NCBI GenBank assembly: GCA_964545665.1
Contig: CAZJGF010000016.1
Location: 1 to 21,168 of the forward strand
Reading direction: 5' to 3'
DNA length: 21,168 bases
DNA from: CAZJGF01 sp964545665
GTDB lineage: Bacteria; Chloroflexota; Dehalococcoidia; GIF9; AB-539-J10
Every line of letters begins with the position of its first letter. Position 1 is the stretch's first letter. Shown one piece after another: positions 1 through 6,346 of the stretch. The position numbers and the translations under genes were made by a program. A model generated the notes under the pieces. It ran no database searches and had not been told where the DNA came from. It saw only the letters and a list, made by a program, of their open reading frames with translations.

Positions 1-106
1 GTGCATGCCTCCATCCGCCAGCCTTTCCATCTGGAGGAAAAGCTTCTCTCTATCTAGCATACATAAGAAGCGGAGCAAAGTAAAGGGGTTTTAGAAAAAT
101 GACTAT

Positions 107-164
107 TGTCACCCTGAGTGAGATTCTTCGTCGTCCAAATTCTTTTGGACTCCTCAGAATGACA
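107..164. repeat. Palindromic repeat-like element downstream of cas6
   Basis: This 58-base element begins with TGTCACCCTGAG and ends with CTCAGAATGACA. These ends are inverted repeats (TGTCA/TGACA and CTGAG/CTCAG, with a 2x2 mismatch between them). A perfect 7-bp hairpin lies inside (GTCCAAA at 133-139, TTTGGAC at 144-150, 4-base loop). The layout resembles short palindromic interspersed repeats that occur in many copies in bacterial intergenic regions. Only one copy is present here, so its repeat status is inferred from its form. The rest of 1-228 shows no recognisable gene; a CCTCCA/TGGAGG inverted pair is at 8-13 and 32-37. Confidence 0.5.
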
Positions 165-228
165 GGATGCGAAGGGCTCAGGGTTTCGGCTCAGGACTAG
201 CATCACCTCCCGTTGAGGGAGAGGAGAC

Positions 229-966
229 CTAGCACACCTCTACCATGCCGAAGCCGGCCGAGTTGTTCTCACCGAAGCCAGCTTCGTAGCCAATCCTGAC
301 AAGCTCGGCATTGCCCTCGACAGCAAAGCGCATGAACCAACCGCGGACTTTTATCCCTTTGTAATCTAAGAGCTTGGATTGAGGATGGCGCAGAAGCTCC
401 AGGGAAAGTCCTTCACCGGGAGCTTCCTTCCCACAGCAGGCATGGTATTTCCTCCTCAGGTTTTCCTCCAGAACTCTGCTGAAGTCTGGCTCCTCCGGGC
501 TGAGGTATTTCTTATGGAAACTCCCATTCCTGGTTATGCCGGTAGAGACGACTATGGGGGACAAGGTCCTGAAGGACATCCGAGATTCAAAAGATGGCGG
601 TTTCAACACCTCGACCTGTTCCACGATGAGCCGGTGGTTTAATAGGAGCAGGAAACCCTGTTCCAGGATTCCGTGCGCCAGGTTGGCGACAAATTCTTCC
701 CTGGGCGAGGAGATAAACCAGTCCAGCTTTCCTTCCATAAGGAGCCCATCTCTAACTGCCTTGCGTTTCCGGCAAAACAGCGGGGAAAAGGTGAACAGCT
801 TGAACGCTTTGCCCCGGTGGTAAAAGCCTTCGTCGTGGAGAAAATCAGAGAAGGAAGCATCACCCCGGCCTAGAAAGGAATAGATAGCTGAGGCCAGGGG
901 GTAGTTATAATTGTAGGGTAGCTTGCATCTTTCCCTCTCGGGACGCAGGGAGAGCTTAAATCTCAC
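229..966 (-). CDS. cas6: CRISPR-associated endoribonuclease Cas6
   Basis: Cas6 cuts the CRISPR precursor transcript within its repeats to give mature guide RNAs for type I and III systems. The product has 245 residues, normal for the family. The N-terminal MRFKLSL strand and the PYNYNY segment fit the first RAMP (ferredoxin-like) fold. The C-terminal glycine-rich loop GYEAGFGENNSAGFGMV is the Cas6 hallmark. Aligned by eye to remembered Pyrococcus Cas6, the catalytic Tyr31, His46 and Lys52 correspond to Y29, H44 (in FLHDE) and K56 (in KLFTFS), so it looks active. I chose the GTG at 966 because it gives MRFKL; a TTG three bases earlier is also possible. Neither has a Shine-Dalgarno site, and an extended -10 lies just upstream, so the mRNA may be leaderless. 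No array or other cas gene is visible. Confidence 0.88.
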   Translation of the reverse strand: MRFKLSLRPERERCKLPYNYNYPLASAIYSFLGRGDASFSDFLHDEGFYHRGKAFKLFTFSPLFCRKRKAVRDGLLMEGKLDWFISSPREEFVANLAHGILEQGFLLLLNHRLIVEQVEVLKPPSFESRMSFRTLSPIVVSTGITRNGSFHKKYLSPEEPDFSRVLEENLRRKYHACCGKEAPGEGLSLELLRHPQSKLLDYKGIKVRGWFMRFAVEGNAELVRIGYEAGFGENNSAGFGMVEVC

Positions 967-974
967 CAATGATA

Positions 975-983
975 ATTATAACA
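975..983 (-). promoter_or_regulatory. Extended -10 promoter of cas6
   Basis: On the minus strand the sequence reads TGTTATAAT, a perfect -10 hexamer with the TGn extension. No good -35 lies 16-18 bases upstream, as is usual for extended -10 promoters. Only 8 bases separate the hexamer from the cas6 GTG, which places the transcription start at or almost at the start codon. Confidence 0.5.
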
Positions 984-1026
984 CGTCAAGGATTTGGCGC
1001 TGAGCTTATTAAGCAATATAGCATTG

Positions 1027-1066
1027 GCCTTTGGTTTCCTCCAAAGGCAGCCAGAGATGGGCTGGC
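1027..1066. other. Two adjacent hairpins between cas6 and the PRC-barrel gene
   Basis: A perfect 8-bp stem (GCCTTTGG at 1027-1034, CCAAAGGC at 1041-1048, 6-base loop) is followed directly by a 5-bp stem (GCCAG at 1050-1054, CTGGC at 1062-1066). No T-run follows on either strand, so a terminator is unlikely. They lie in the divergent 258-base region between cas6 and the plus-strand gene and could belong to a 5' leader of the latter or be a protein-binding site. No known riboswitch was recognised. Confidence 0.35.
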
Positions 1067-1224
1067 GGGCAAGTCCAGATAGCTTAGTAACACATAAAGT
1101 TATGAAGGGGGTGCTAAAATGGTTGCATTGAGAGCCCAACGATGGCAAAATAGCCTGAGACCGCAGTTGATGCTGCGAAACCCTTTAATTGGTGGGACTT
1201 ATCAATGAGGTTAAGGAGATTAGC

Positions 1225-1461
1225 ATGAATGTTAAAGAGCTATTAGGCAGAGAGGTCCTGGATGCAAACGCTGAGATAATAGGCAGAGTTAGCGATATAG
1301 AGTTCGACATTGACCAGGGGTTCATAAGCAATGTTGTGGTGAAAGCGGGGATGATCAGGAAGTACGACGTTAAATTCGATAACATAGCAAAAATAGGTGA
1401 TAAAGTAGTTCTCAGGGTTAGCGAAGAGGAACTGAAGAGGAAAAGCGTAGTAATGCTGTAA
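1225..1461 (+). CDS. Small PRC-barrel domain protein
   Basis: The product has 78 residues and appears to be a single PRC-barrel: an opening LLGREVLDANAEIIGRVSDI strand pair, an aliphatic core (FISNVVVKAG) and the closing YDVKFDNIAKIGDKVVLRV strands. PRC-barrels are small beta-barrels found in photosynthetic reaction centre H subunits, RimM and many stand-alone bacterial and archaeal proteins, where they bind partner proteins or RNA. The actual role here is unknown. The ATG at 1225 was chosen because AAGGAG lies six bases upstream and the domain starts right after it; an in-frame GTG at 1189 would add 12 residues with no family match. It is the only plus-strand gene, convergent with rpsI and divergent from cas6. 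No signal peptide or membrane segment is seen. Confidence 0.75.
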   Translation: MNVKELLGREVLDANAEIIGRVSDIEFDIDQGFISNVVVKAGMIRKYDVKFDNIAKIGDKVVLRVSEEELKRKSVVML

Positions 1462-1515
1462 AGTAGCCAGTCCTTCAGACGCTAACTCCCCTCCACTAGC
1501 TGTTTTGCCAAGCGC

Positions 1516-1561
1516 CGGGGGATTCTGCTCTGCTACAGCAAGGCGAAAGCGGGAGCCCCCG
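1516..1561. terminator. GC-rich hairpin between the PRC-barrel gene and rpsI
   Basis: CGGGGG (1516-1521) and CCCCCG (1556-1561) form a strong 6-bp stem, with a TGCT/AGCA mini-stem in the loop. It begins three bases after the rpsI stop codon and lies between two convergent genes, the expected place for a shared terminator. No T-run follows on either strand, so it may act as an mRNA-stabilising 3' hairpin or a rho-assisted end rather than a classical intrinsic terminator. Confidence 0.4.
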
Positions 1562-1563
1562 AA

Positions 1564-1959
1564 TTAACGTTTGGTGTACTGGGGCGCCTTGCGAGCTCGT
1601 TTCAGTCCGTACTTCTTGCGCTCTTTGATCCTGGCATCTCGGGTAAGCAAGCCGTGTTCACGCAGCGCAGGCCTAAACAGCTCATTGTCCTTGACCAGAG
1701 CCCGGGCGATGCCATGACGAATGGCCTCGGCCTGACCGTTGATGCCACCACCCTTCACCTTCACCATAACACGAAATTTGCCCACGGTATCGGTAGCCAG
1801 AAAGGGTAATTCAACCATATGGCGATGTTCAAGCCGTGGGAAGACCTGCTCCAGAGGCTTATCATTGACGATGATTCCGCCATCACCCGAGAAAAGCCTG
1901 ACCTGCGCTATGGCGCACTTGCGCTTACCCGTTCCCCAGACATAAGTTTCTTTGCTCAT
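1564..1959 (-). CDS. rpsI: 30S ribosomal protein S9 (uS9)
   Basis: S9 sits in the head of the small subunit, and its C-terminal tail reaches the P-site tRNA anticodon loop. The product has 131 residues, a normal length. It shows the family start VWGTGKRKCAIAQVRL, the central GGGINGQAEAIRHGIARAL block and the C-terminal APQYTKR tail ending in Lys-Arg. The ATG shares one base with the rplM stop (TGATG), so translation is probably coupled. It is the last gene of the cluster and is followed by a GC-rich hairpin. Confidence 0.97.
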   Translation of the reverse strand: MSKETYVWGTGKRKCAIAQVRLFSGDGGIIVNDKPLEQVFPRLEHRHMVELPFLATDTVGKFRVMVKVKGGGINGQAEAIRHGIARALVKDNELFRPALREHGLLTRDARIKERKKYGLKRARKAPQYTKR

Positions 1960-2390
1960 CAGTTATCACCTTCCCGTTTCACAAGCTGCGCCTGGTGTGG
2001 ATGGCTATCTCCGGGATAGACTCTGAGTTTTCTGAACATAGCCCTACCTAAACTGTTGTGAGGTAACATCCCCTTGACGGCGTGTTCAATGACACGAGTA
2101 GGATGAGCGCTAAATACCTCTTCAAACGTCGGGCTTTTCAAACCTCCAGGAAATCCAGAATGTTCATAATAAATCTTCTGCTTAGCTTTCTTCCCAGACA
2201 CCCTCACCTTAGCAGCATTAATCACCACAACATAGTCACCGGTATCAAGATGAGGAGCATAAACCGGCTTATGTTTGCCCATAAGCAGCCTAGCTACCTC
2301 GGCTGTTAACCTGCCCAAAATCCTCCCCTCGGCATCAACTACATGCCATTCTCGCTTGATATCGCTAGCTTTTGGAGTATAAGTTTTCAC
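1959..2390 (-). CDS. rplM: 50S ribosomal protein L13 (uL13)
   Basis: L13 is an early-assembling large-subunit protein. The 143-residue product has the typical WHVVDAEGRILGRLT start, the GKHKP and HLDTGDYVVVINA segments, and the AVKGMLPHNSLGR signature. It starts with GTG, served by GAGGG about five bases upstream inside the end of truA, and the truA stop lies two bases away. The rplM-rpsI pair is conserved in bacteria; its attachment to the alpha operon through truA is seen in several Gram-positive-type lineages. Confidence 0.97.
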   Translation of the reverse strand: MKTYTPKASDIKREWHVVDAEGRILGRLTAEVARLLMGKHKPVYAPHLDTGDYVVVINAAKVRVSGKKAKQKIYYEHSGFPGGLKSPTFEEVFSAHPTRVIEHAVKGMLPHNSLGRAMFRKLRVYPGDSHPHQAQLVKREGDN

Positions 2391-2392
2391 TT

Positions 2393-3151
2393 TTACCCTC
2401 CGACAGGTTCAGCATAGTTTACCTTAGTCAGCCATAAACCCTTAGCAGGGACCGTAGGCCCAGCTAAGCCTGGCTGCTTCGCCTCCATAATATCGTAGAA
2501 GTCTGTAATCCCTACCTTGCCCAAACCTAACCTGACCAGGAGTCCTACTGTATTGCGTACCTGGTGACGCAAAAAAGAATTGGCCACTATATGAAAAACA
2601 ATAAAATCCCCCTTTCGGCTAATATCCGCTTCGTAGACATGTCGCATCGCACTTTCCACATTGCCCGAAGAAGTAACGAAGGAGATAAAATCATGCTCCC
2701 CCTGCAGAAGCTGGCATGCCTGGCTCATAATCTCAATATCTAGCATTTTGGGCATAAATAGAGCAAACATTTCGCTGAATGGCGACCTAGCAGCCCTATT
2801 CAGTATATAATAGCAGTATTCACGACTTAACGCATCACGTCTGACATTGAAATCATCACTCGTCTTGTAAGCTGCTTTGACAGCGATATCACCAGGAAGA
2901 TAGTAGTTTAGCGCTTTGACTAATGTCATTGTAGCTAATGCAGGCTTGGCCCAGAAACTTACCACTTGATCTTTGGCATGGACACCGCTATCAGTCCTGC
3001 TAGCTGCCATCACTCTACTACTTTGTCTACAAAGATTTCCTATAGCTCGCTCCAGTTCTGCCTGAATAGTAGGTAAGCCAGCTTGCCATTGAAAGCCATG
3101 GTACCTCGCGCCATTATACTCTACAACCAAAGCAAACTTTGCCAGGTTCAC
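2393..3151 (-). CDS. truA: tRNA pseudouridine synthase A
   Basis: TruA converts uridines 38-40 of the tRNA anticodon stem-loop to pseudouridine. The product has 252 residues, as expected. The N-terminal LVVEYNGARYHGFQWQ and the catalytic motif SRTDSGVHAKDQVVSF (catalytic Asp54) are intact, and the C-terminal block with NSFLRHQVRNTVGLLV matches the family. The GTG start overlaps the rplQ stop by four bases (GTGA), a coupling overlap. A tRNA modification gene is here locked into ribosomal protein expression, a frequent arrangement after rplQ. Confidence 0.96.
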   Translation of the reverse strand: MNLAKFALVVEYNGARYHGFQWQAGLPTIQAELERAIGNLCRQSSRVMAASRTDSGVHAKDQVVSFWAKPALATMTLVKALNYYLPGDIAVKAAYKTSDDFNVRRDALSREYCYYILNRAARSPFSEMFALFMPKMLDIEIMSQACQLLQGEHDFISFVTSSGNVESAMRHVYEADISRKGDFIVFHIVANSFLRHQVRNTVGLLVRLGLGKVGITDFYDIMEAKQPGLAGPTVPAKGLWLTKVNYAEPVGG

Positions 3152-3504
3152 TGTTCAACCAGTTCAATTTGAGCCATGGCAGCATTATCGCCACAACGAG
3201 GTCCCAGCTTCACCAAACGTGTATAGCCCCCAGCCCGATTAGCATACCGTGGGGCAACATCATCAAACAGCTTCTCAACTACCTTCTTCTCAGTGATAAA
3301 CGCTAGAGCCTGTCTTCTTGAGGTAAGACTGCCATCCTTACCCAAAGTGATTACCCTCTCAGCCAAACTGCGAATCTCCTTGGCCTTAGCTTCACTGGTG
3401 ACAATCTTCTCGTGAGCCAGAAGAGCAGTTACCTGATTTCGGTACAACGCCCACCGATGACCTGTAGGCCGGCTTAACTTCCTTCCAGCCACTCGATGCC
3501 TCAC
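3148..3504 (-). CDS. rplQ: 50S ribosomal protein L17 (bL17)
   Basis: L17 lies near the peptide exit tunnel of the large subunit. The 118-residue product has the conserved start MRHRVAGRKLSRPTGHRWAL, the central TSEAKAKEIRSLAERVITLGK helix and the C-terminal GGYTRLVKLGPRCGDNAAMA block. The GTG start overlaps the rpoA stop by four bases (GTGA). It follows rpoA as in nearly all bacteria. Confidence 0.97.
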   Translation of the reverse strand: MRHRVAGRKLSRPTGHRWALYRNQVTALLAHEKIVTSEAKAKEIRSLAERVITLGKDGSLTSRRQALAFITEKKVVEKLFDDVAPRYANRAGGYTRLVKLGPRCGDNAAMAQIELVEQ

Positions 3505-4481
3505 TTTGCCACCCCCTTCATCTCAACAGGAAAGCCTAACTGTGTCAGCAGCTCCTTCACTTCCCCCTGAGACTTTGCCCCAAAACCAGGTAGTGGCGGC
3601 AAACCTCCCATGCTTTTCTCCACGAGTTGACCCAAAGTCAAAATGCCGCCTCTCCTCAAACTATTGCAAGCACGGGTTGATAGGTCTAGATCCAGTAGAG
3701 GAATATTATATTTATCAGGGGGAATCGACAAACCGCCACCGACACTCACCTGCTCTGCCATCTGTGTCTCGAGTTCCTTAAAACAGAAGAACTGGCTAAT
3801 TAAGATGCCAGCACTCTGGCTCACTGCTTCCCATGGAGAAACAGTGCCATCAGTCCAAACCTCTAAGATAAGCCTCTCTGGACTTCTTTCTTCCCCGGGA
3901 CTGATAGATTCTATCGCGAAGTTGGCTTTTCGCACTGGGGTAAAAATGGCATCCACCGGTAGCGTTCCTACAGGCAAGCCGCTGGCCGATCCGGCTGGCA
4001 GGTAACCCCTTCCCAATTCTACACCAAATTCAACATAAAGCTTGGCTTCAGCCGAATCCAAGGTAGCCAAACACAGCTCAGGATTAACAATCTGGAAATC
4101 TAGCGTTTGCTTGATATCAGCAGCACAAACCTTGCCTGCTCCCTCCGCTTCTAGAATCAACTTGCCCGGTTGATTAGAAAGGGGTCGAAGCCTTAGTTCT
4201 TTGACATTCAGTAAGAATTCCATGACATCATCTTTAACATGGGGAATGCAGGAAAATTCGTGCTGAATCCCCTCGATCCTGACCCAAGTTACAGCAGCAC
4301 CAGGTAGAGAACTGAGGAGTATACGGCGCATGGCATTACCTAGAGTAATGCCAAAACCTGTCTCTAACGGTTCAGCGAGGAAACGCCCATAACTGCCAGC
4401 ACTATCACTACATTTCACACTAGGGATAGATAGGCCAAGCAACAGAGAGTCTGCTCCAGAATTATCTTGAGTAATATTCAA
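3501..4481 (-). CDS. rpoA: RNA polymerase alpha subunit
   Basis: The alpha dimer nucleates RNA polymerase assembly and its C-terminal domain contacts UP elements and activators. The product has 326 residues. The N-terminal domain shows YGRFLAEPLETGFGITLGNA followed by MRRILLSSLPGAAVT. After a linker near residue 245, the C-terminal domain (about 258-318) keeps the DNA-binding residues matching E. coli R265, N268, G296, K298, S299 and E302 (here R270, N273, G301, K303, S304, E307). The most plausible start is TTG at 4481, overlapping rpsD by 20 bases; the Shine-Dalgarno match is weak (GGTAAG), so a nearby start cannot be excluded. Confidence 0.96.
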   Translation of the reverse strand: MNITQDNSGADSLLLGLSIPSVKCSDSAGSYGRFLAEPLETGFGITLGNAMRRILLSSLPGAAVTWVRIEGIQHEFSCIPHVKDDVMEFLLNVKELRLRPLSNQPGKLILEAEGAGKVCAADIKQTLDFQIVNPELCLATLDSAEAKLYVEFGVELGRGYLPAGSASGLPVGTLPVDAIFTPVRKANFAIESISPGEERSPERLILEVWTDGTVSPWEAVSQSAGILISQFFCFKELETQMAEQVSVGGGLSIPPDKYNIPLLDLDLSTRACNSLRRGGILTLGQLVEKSMGGLPPLPGFGAKSQGEVKELLTQLGFPVEMKGVAK

Positions 4482-5088
4482 CTACAGTCTTACCATCAAA
4501 TTTACTGTCAATATCGTCCTTGCTCGGCAAAGCTACAACATTCCCTGTCATTAGCTCTTCATTTAAGCTTAGCCAGCCGGGGATAGTGTTACCTTTGATC
4601 TCTTTAACCAACCTTTTGTAGTATTCAGTTCTGGTGCTGCCTTCCCGCCACGTAACAGAATCGCCTGATTTCACCAGATACGAAGGTATATCTACTCTAC
4701 GCCCATTAACGCGAATATGGCCATGCCGAACTATTTGTCTTGCTTGAGCACGCGAGTCAGCAAAACCTAAACGGTAAACTATATTGTCCAGCCGTCTTTC
4801 CAGCAATATGAGAAAGTTTTCTGCTGTGATGCCAGGAGCCTTCACCGCATCAGCAAAGAAGCGGCGAAATTGCCTCTCTAAAACGCCGTAGCTGAAACGG
4901 ATCTTCTGTTTTTCCCGCAGTTGAAGCGCACGACCTGAGATCCTACGTCGAGTCTTAGGACGCCCACCAGGAGGGACATTCCTCTTCTCCAAAGGACACT
5001 TGTGAGTAGAGCATTTCTCTCCCTTAAGCATCAGTTTCTCACTAAGGTAGCGACATAAGCGACAAGCAGGTCCTGTATAGCGCGCCAT
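4462..5088 (-). CDS. rpsD: 30S ribosomal protein S4 (uS4), zinc-binding form
   Basis: S4 initiates assembly of the small-subunit 5' domain and guards decoding accuracy together with S5. The product has 208 residues. The N-terminus carries a four-cysteine cluster (C9, C12, C26, C31) as in zinc-binding S4 proteins. The S4 RNA-binding domain follows: LERRLDNIVYRLGFA, then SRAQARQIVRHGHIRVNGRRV. The C-terminal segment DSKFDGKTVVEYYSR is typical. It starts three bases after rpsK and its end overlaps rpoA by 20 bases. In E. coli S4 represses this operon; whether this holds here cannot be told from sequence. Confidence 0.97.
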   Translation of the reverse strand: MARYTGPACRLCRYLSEKLMLKGEKCSTHKCPLEKRNVPPGGRPKTRRRISGRALQLREKQKIRFSYGVLERQFRRFFADAVKAPGITAENFLILLERRLDNIVYRLGFADSRAQARQIVRHGHIRVNGRRVDIPSYLVKSGDSVTWREGSTRTEYYKRLVKEIKGNTIPGWLSLNEELMTGNVVALPSKDDIDSKFDGKTVVEYYSR

Positions 5089-5091
5089 TTC

Positions 5092-5484
5092 CTATACCCT
5101 TCTCCTGCCACGGGGACGACAGCCATCATGAGGAATAGCGGTTACGTCTCTAATGCTAGTAACAGTAAGCCCCGAAGCCTGTAAGGAGCGGATAGCTGCT
5201 TCACGCCCACTGCCAGGGCCCTTAACATAAACCCCGACCCGGCGCATGCCATCGTTCAACGCTTGCCGTGCTGCTCCCTGAGCAGCTAGTTGAGCAGCAT
5301 AGGGAGTACCCTTCCTCGAGCCCTTGAATCCAGCCTTACCGGAACTCCCCCAGGCAACAACATTGCCCTCAAGGTCAGTAATGGTGACAATGGTATTATT
5401 GAACGTAGATTGAATATAAGCTCTCCCTTCGCTGATTCCTCTACGCGCCCTCTTCCCTGTTTTAGCCTTTCCTTTCTTTGCCAT
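5092..5484 (-). CDS. rpsK: 30S ribosomal protein S11 (uS11)
   Basis: S11 forms part of the platform lining the mRNA exit (E site) region. The 130-residue product has a basic N-terminal tail (AKKGKAKTGKRARR), then IQSTFNNTIVTITDLEGNVV, SSGKAGFKGSRKGTPYAAQ and the conserved end DVTAIPHDGCRPRGRRRV. The ATG start lies 15 bases after the rpsM stop. It sits between rpsM and rpsD in standard alpha-operon order. Confidence 0.97.
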   Translation of the reverse strand: MAKKGKAKTGKRARRGISEGRAYIQSTFNNTIVTITDLEGNVVAWGSSGKAGFKGSRKGTPYAAQLAAQGAARQALNDGMRRVGVYVKGPGSGREAAIRSLQASGLTVTSIRDVTAIPHDGCRPRGRRRV

Positions 5485-5499
5485 TTAACTACACGCGAT

Positions 5500-5889
5500 T
5501 TACTTCTTAGCTACGCCACGCCTTTGCCCTCTGCCAGCCACTGTCTTCTTTGGACCTCTCTTAGTACGAGCATTAGTGCGCGTCCTTTGCCCATGAACAG
5601 GTAAATTCCGGCGATGCCTCATGCCCCGAGAGCAACCAATGTCAATAAGGCGCTTTATGTTGAACTGAACTTCCCTCCTGAGATCCCCTTCGACCTTATA
5701 CTGCTTATCAACAACGCTGCGGAGCTGGCTAACCTGTTCCTCAGAAAGGTCCTTAACCCTGACATCAGGGTCAACTTCGGCAACGGATAAAATCCGTTGA
5801 CTTGATGTGGAACCAATCCCGTAGACATATTGCAAAGCCACTTTGATCGGCTTGCCCTTAGGAAGATCTACACCAGCGATGCGTGCCAC
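5500..5889 (-). CDS. rpsM: 30S ribosomal protein S13 (uS13)
   Basis: S13 lies in the subunit head, makes bridges to the large subunit and contacts P-site tRNA through its C-terminal tail. The 129-residue product starts MARIAGVDLPKGKPIKVALQ, has the helix-hairpin-helix YGIGSTSSQRIL and the CSRGMRHRRNLPVHGQRTRT signature, and ends in a basic tail. The start is GTG at 5889, 45 bases after rpmJ. The ribosome-binding site is weak (GTGAG further upstream). Confidence 0.97.
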   Translation of the reverse strand: MARIAGVDLPKGKPIKVALQYVYGIGSTSSQRILSVAEVDPDVRVKDLSEEQVSQLRSVVDKQYKVEGDLRREVQFNIKRLIDIGCSRGMRHRRNLPVHGQRTRTNARTKRGPKKTVAGRGQRRGVAKK

Positions 5890-5934
5890 TATCTATTTCT
5901 CACTCGGCAAGATTGTGGATTTGCTTGGGTGGAA

Positions 5935-6048
5935 CTAGCCCTGCCTCTGTTTATGCCTTGGATTCTGACAGATAACCCTGACAACGCCCTTCCTTCTAAT
6001 GATCTTACACTTATTACAACGACGTTTAACCGAAGAACTTACCTTCAT
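5935..6048 (-). CDS. rpmJ: 50S ribosomal protein L36 (bL36), zinc-binding form
   Basis: This is a 37-codon gene in the gap between infA and rpsM. The product begins MKVSSSVKRRCNKCKIIRR and ends RHKQRQG. It holds the zinc ribbon of L36: C11, C14, C27 and H32 (C-X2-C-X12-C-X4-H). L36 binds domain VI of 23S rRNA near the factor-binding side. Its place between infA and rpsM is the standard one. The ATG at 6048 has only a weak GGAA upstream. A promoter-like sequence 30 bases upstream suggests that it may be the first gene of a secondary transcript. Confidence 0.96.
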   Translation of the reverse strand: MKVSSSVKRRCNKCKIIRRKGVVRVICQNPRHKQRQG

Positions 6049-6077
6049 TTCCAATCACAGACAGTAAAAACTTAGTT

Positions 6078-6106
6078 ATGTTAAACTATTCGCATCAATC
6101 TGTCAA
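6078..6106 (-). promoter_or_regulatory. Internal promoter upstream of rpmJ
   Basis: In the 67-base infA-rpmJ gap the minus strand carries a perfect -35 TTGACA (6101-6106), a 17-base spacer and TAACAT (6078-6083, four of six bases matching the -10 consensus). A start near 6071 would leave a leader of about 23 bases before the rpmJ ATG. It could drive rpmJ, rpsM, rpsK, rpsD, rpoA and the genes behind them independently of the main promoter. Confidence 0.5.
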
Positions 6107-6115
6107 AGGCGAAAG

Positions 6116-6334
6116 TCACTTAAGCCGATATGTAACCCTGCCACGGCTCAAGTCATAAGGAGAAAGCTCTACCAGAACCCTATCCCCAGGCAGAATCTTA
6201 ATATAGTGCTTCCTCATCCTACCTGAAATATGAGCCAACACCTTGTGCCCGTTAGCTAATTCAACACGGAACATAGTATTAGGTAAGCACATAGTTACTT
6301 TGCCCTCAACCTCTATCTTTTCCTTTTTAGCCAT
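6116..6334 (-). CDS. infA: Translation initiation factor IF-1
   Basis: IF-1 binds the 30S A site and works with IF-2 and IF-3 in initiation. The 72-residue product is exactly the usual length. It is an S1-like OB fold with EKIEVEGKVTMCLPNTMFRV, ELANGHKVLAHISGRMRKHY, and the end IKILPGDRVLVELSPYDLSR followed by GRVTYRLK. It lies 12 bases after map, in the common adk-map-infA-rpmJ order. Confidence 0.97.
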   Translation of the reverse strand: MAKKEKIEVEGKVTMCLPNTMFRVELANGHKVLAHISGRMRKHYIKILPGDRVLVELSPYDLSRGRVTYRLK

Positions 6335-6346
6335 GCTTTGCTTTCT

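Noticed and set aside
1..60. Minus-strand open frame starting with ATG at 60 and running off the left edge for 20 codons
   Set aside because: No ribosome-binding site, no recognisable family, and 20 open codons are expected often by chance.
1..228. Possible CRISPR array next to cas6
   Set aside because: No direct repeats with regular spacers are seen; the only repeat structure is an inverted one.
379..873. Several plus-strand open frames opposite cas6
   Set aside because: They mirror the Cas6 coding frame and show no protein-like motif or ribosome-binding site.
1108..1190. Partial resemblance to a TPP riboswitch (GGGGGTGC, CTGAGA, ACCC in order)
   Set aside because: The second arm with the conserved CTGATCTGGATAAT-type segment is missing, and the downstream gene has no thiamine link.
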